Source: Lachnospiraceae bacterium (GTDB lineage: Bacteria > Bacillota_A > Clostridia > Lachnospirales > Lachnospiraceae). Taken from it: a stretch of DNA of 16,588 nucleotides. The stretch is from the NCBI GenBank assembly GCA_017614185.1, contig JAGACI010000207.1:1-16588 (forward strand), written 5' to 3'. Numbering within the stretch: position 1 is the first letter of the stretch; each line of letters opens with the position of its first letter. Below, one piece after another: positions 14,683-16,588 of the stretch. The notes under the pieces are model-generated. The model saw only the letters and a program-made list of their open reading frames with translations. It did not search any database and was not told the origin of the DNA. Made by a program: the position numbers and the translations under genes.

Positions 14683-14710
14683 TTGTTTTTTTTGAGCGTT
14701 AATGTATACT
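14683..14710 (+). promoter_or_regulatory. Likely promoter of the ECF transporter operon
   Basis: TTGTTT at 14683-14688 and TATACT at 14705-14710 are 16 bases apart; the -10 is good and the -35 is weak. The predicted start is near 14717, so the leader is only about 36 bases, too short for a vitamin riboswitch. It contains a small TGGC-AAAAA-GCCA hairpin at 14719-14731 just upstream of GGAGG. Confidence 0.5.
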
Positions 14711-14752
14711 TTAATTAGTGGCAAAAAGCCATGAGGACAAGGAGGAACGACA

Positions 14753-15307
14753 ATGAAATTGAAGTTTGGTATCAAAGAGGTTGTTGCCATCGGTATCGGT
14801 ACAGCACTCTTCGTTGCACTTACAGAGGTGCAGATCCCTTTAGGATTCATTCCTAACACATCTTTACAGCCCAGAGCTGCATTGCTCGCATTCATGGCTG
14901 CTTTATTCGGCCCCGTTGTAGGCGGCGCTATCGGTCTTATCGGCCACGCACTCGGTGACTTTATGTTCTACGGTTCAATCTGGTGGAGCTGGGTTATTCC
15001 CGATGCAGTATTCGGTATTCTTGTAGGTTTATTCATTTCCAAGTTTGCAATCAATGAGGGCGGATTTAATACAAAGAAGATTGTTCTCTTTAACCTCGTT
15101 CAGGTTGGTGCAAACCTTATCGCATGGGTTCTCGTAGCACCCGTTCTCGATATCCTTATCTATGCAGAGCCTGCCAACAAGGTATTTGCTCAGGGTATTT
15201 GGGCATGCATCGGAAATGTTATTATCGCAGGTATCCTCGGAAGCCTTCTCGGCGCAGGATATTCAGCAATCAAAGGTAAATCTTCAGGCCTTAAGAAAGA
15301 AGATTAG
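14753..15307 (+). CDS. ECF transporter substrate-binding (S) component, UPF0397 family
   Basis: A 184-residue membrane protein with about five to six helices. The N-terminal VVAIGIGTALFVAL, the IPNTSLQPRAALLAFMAALFGP segment (about 29-50, residues described only in part), the GLIGHALGDF stretch and WWSWVIPDAVFGILVG together identify the UPF0397 branch of ECF S components. S components capture a vitamin or other micronutrient and dock on the EcfA-EcfA'-EcfT energy module. The substrate of this branch is not firmly known to me and cannot be read here. GGAGG at 14741-14745 is 7 bases before the ATG. The following gene, 20 bases on, encodes the matching fused ATPase, so the operon is probably S component, double ATPase, then a T component beyond the window. 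Confidence 0.88.
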   Translation: MKLKFGIKEVVAIGIGTALFVALTEVQIPLGFIPNTSLQPRAALLAFMAALFGPVVGGAIGLIGHALGDFMFYGSIWWSWVIPDAVFGILVGLFISKFAINEGGFNTKKIVLFNLVQVGANLIAWVLVAPVLDILIYAEPANKVFAQGIWACIGNVIIAGILGSLLGAGYSAIKGKSSGLKKED

Positions 15308-15327
15308 TAAGGACTTTAACTTTTTTA

Positions 15328-16588
15328 ATGGAACCTATTATAGAGTTTAAAGATTTTTCATTTAAATATCGTTCCCAGACAGAGCCCACATTAAAACATA
15401 TCAATCTTACAATCAATAAGGGTGAAAAGGTTTTGATTGTGGGCCCGTCAGGGTCAGGAAAGTCGACACTGGCTCATTGCATTAATGGGCTGGTGCCATT
15501 TTCGTATTCGGGAGAAATAACGGGAGAATACTTTGTCGGCGGCAAGAACCCCAAGGATTTGGGCATCTTTGGCCTCTCAAAGATTGTCGGAACAGTTTTG
15601 CAGGATACTGACGGGCAGTTCGTCGGGCTGACTGTTGCCGAGGATATCGCCTTTGTACTTGAGAATGACTGCGTAGAACAGTCATCCATGAAGGAAAAGG
15701 TTGATGCGCTTGCCGGAAGAGTAGAGGTAACAAAGTTACTTAGAAACGCTCCCTATGAATTGTCAGGAGGACAGAAGCAAAGAGTTTCCATGGCAGGCGT
15801 CATGGTTGACGATGTTGATGTTCTTCTTTTTGACGAGCCTTTGGCTAACCTTGATCCCGCCACAGGCAAGACTGCAATCGAACTTATCGATGAGATTTCA
15901 AGAGACAGTGAGAGAACCATTCTTATAATCGAGCACCGTCTTGAGGACGCCTTATACAGAAAGGCAGACCGAATAATCGTAATCGGTGACGGTGAGGTTG
16001 TCGCAGACACAACACCTGACAAGCTTCTTTGCAGCGAAGTTTTGAATGATGAAGGCATAAGAGAGCCTCTTTACATTACAGCCCTTAAACATGCGGGCTG
16101 CGAGATAAAAGAGGATGCTAAACCTGCGCACATTGATACACTGGACGTTACCGGTTATTCCGATAAGGTAAAAAACTGGTTTAAGCAGGTCAAACTGCCT
16201 GATAAGAAGGAGAATACAAGAAAGGTTCTTGAAATAAAGAATCTAGACTTTTCATACATTAAGTCAACGCCTGTCCTTAAGAAGGTTGGCTTTGACATCT
16301 ATGAGGGCGAGATGGTAAGCATCGTTGGCAAGAACGGAGCCGGCAAATCCACCCTTTCAAACATCATCTGTGGCTTTTTAAAGCCGGACAACGGAAGCAT
16401 TATACTAAACGGAGATGATATTTCACCTTTAAGCATCAAGGAGAGAGGTGAGAGAATCGGCCTCGTAATGCAAAACCCCAACCAGATGATTTCGAAACCC
16501 ATGATTTATGATGAGGTTGCCTTAGGACTTCTTGTAAGAGGCGTTCCTGAAGAAGAGATTAAAGAAAGAGTCTACGAGACTCTTAAAA
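15328..16588 (+). CDS. ECF transporter fused double ATPase (YkoD-like), 3' end missing
   Basis: An open frame runs from ATG 15328 to the window edge with 420 complete codons and no stop. It encodes two ABC ATPases in tandem. Domain 1: Walker A GPSGSGKST at 39-47, Q-loop LQDTDGQ, signature LSGGQKQR at 145-152, Walker B ending in D169-E170 (LLFDEPLANLDP) and a switch His in IIEHRL. A linker of about 50 residues follows. Domain 2: Walker A GKNGAGKST at 334-342 and Q-loop MQNPNQM; its signature and Walker B lie beyond the window. Tandem ECF ATPases of about 490-570 residues occur next to UPF0397 S components. The ribosome site is weak: AAGGA at 15309-15313 is about 14 bases from the ATG, but no closer or alternative start exists in frame, so translation may be coupled to the upstream gene. 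Confidence 0.92.
   Translation, partial: MEPIIEFKDFSFKYRSQTEPTLKHINLTINKGEKVLIVGPSGSGKSTLAHCINGLVPFSYSGEITGEYFVGGKNPKDLGIFGLSKIVGTVLQDTDGQFVGLTVAEDIAFVLENDCVEQSSMKEKVDALAGRVEVTKLLRNAPYELSGGQKQRVSMAGVMVDDVDVLLFDEPLANLDPATGKTAIELIDEISRDSERTILIIEHRLEDALYRKADRIIVIGDGEVVADTTPDKLLCSEVLNDEGIREPLYITALKHAGCEIKEDAKPAHIDTLDVTGYSDKVKNWFKQVKLPDKKENTRKVLEIKNLDFSYIKSTPVLKKVGFDIYEGEMVSIVGKNGAGKSTLSNIICGFLKPDNGSIILNGDDISPLSIKERGERIGLVMQNPNQMISKPMIYDEVALGLLVRGVPEEEIKERVYETLK

Noticed and set aside
14641..14752. Possible riboswitch ahead of the ECF S-component gene
   Set aside because: The leader after the predicted start is about 36 bases with only a 4-bp hairpin. No thiamin, FMN or cobalamin element features are present.
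1..16588. CRISPR arrays, insertion sequences, integrases, prophage genes, attachment sites next to the tRNA genes
   Set aside because: No spaced direct repeats, transposase or integrase-like products, or duplicated tRNA 3' ends were seen on either strand.

Overview
The window looks like chromosomal DNA from an anaerobic, motile Firmicute, most likely a Lachnospiraceae member of the Butyrivibrio type. That placement is inferred from gene content (a ferredoxin-linked indolepyruvate oxidoreductase, a chemoreceptor, a UPF0397-type ECF transporter), strong GGAGG ribosome binding sites, canonical sigma-A promoters and moderate GC content. No mobile element, phage gene, CRISPR array or rRNA was seen. 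Genes are tightly packed and mostly on the + strand.

Layout. 1-428 is the 3' end of an EamA/DMT-type exporter. 434-3090 is a two-gene unit: a 7-TM protein with degenerate GGDEF and EAL domains, then a YhhN-family (lysoplasmalogenase-like) membrane protein. 3092-7296 is an arylpyruvate-metabolism operon: iorA, iorB, a phenylacetate-CoA ligase and a double-ACT protein, bounded by its own promoter and a terminator. 7311-8294 (minus) is a DHH/DHHA1 phosphoesterase. It shares a 250-base intergenic region with a divergent Cache-HAMP chemoreceptor at 8545-10236. 10313-14374 is a potassium-uptake unit, trkA-trkH, followed by a DUF2974/Mbeg1-like serine-hydrolase-fold protein. 14351-14659 (minus) is a complete two-gene leucine tRNA unit with promoter, tRNA-Leu(AAG), a spacer hairpin, tRNA-Leu(CAG) and a terminator that lies over the 3' end of the preceding protein gene. 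14683 to the window end is an ECF transporter operon: a UPF0397 S component and a fused double ATPase cut off by the window edge.

How the genes work together. The ior/paaK/ACT cluster would oxidise aromatic 2-oxo acids, made by transamination of Trp, Phe or Tyr, to arylacetyl-CoA plus reduced ferredoxin, and interconvert arylacetyl-CoA with the free aryl acid; the ACT protein is a plausible aromatic amino acid sensor. TrkA gates TrkH-mediated K+ uptake. The degenerate EAL protein, the DHH phosphoesterase and the RCK_C domains of TrkA are all of families linked to cyclic dinucleotides, but nothing in the sequence shows that they act together.

I found no clearly new multi-gene system. The most interesting items are the bacterial tRNA-Leu with an A34 anticodon, a promoter whose start point would cut into an upstream terminator, a membrane protein in which both c-di-GMP domains have lost key residues, and the conserved-looking but unexplained partnership of a DUF2974 hydrolase with trkAH.
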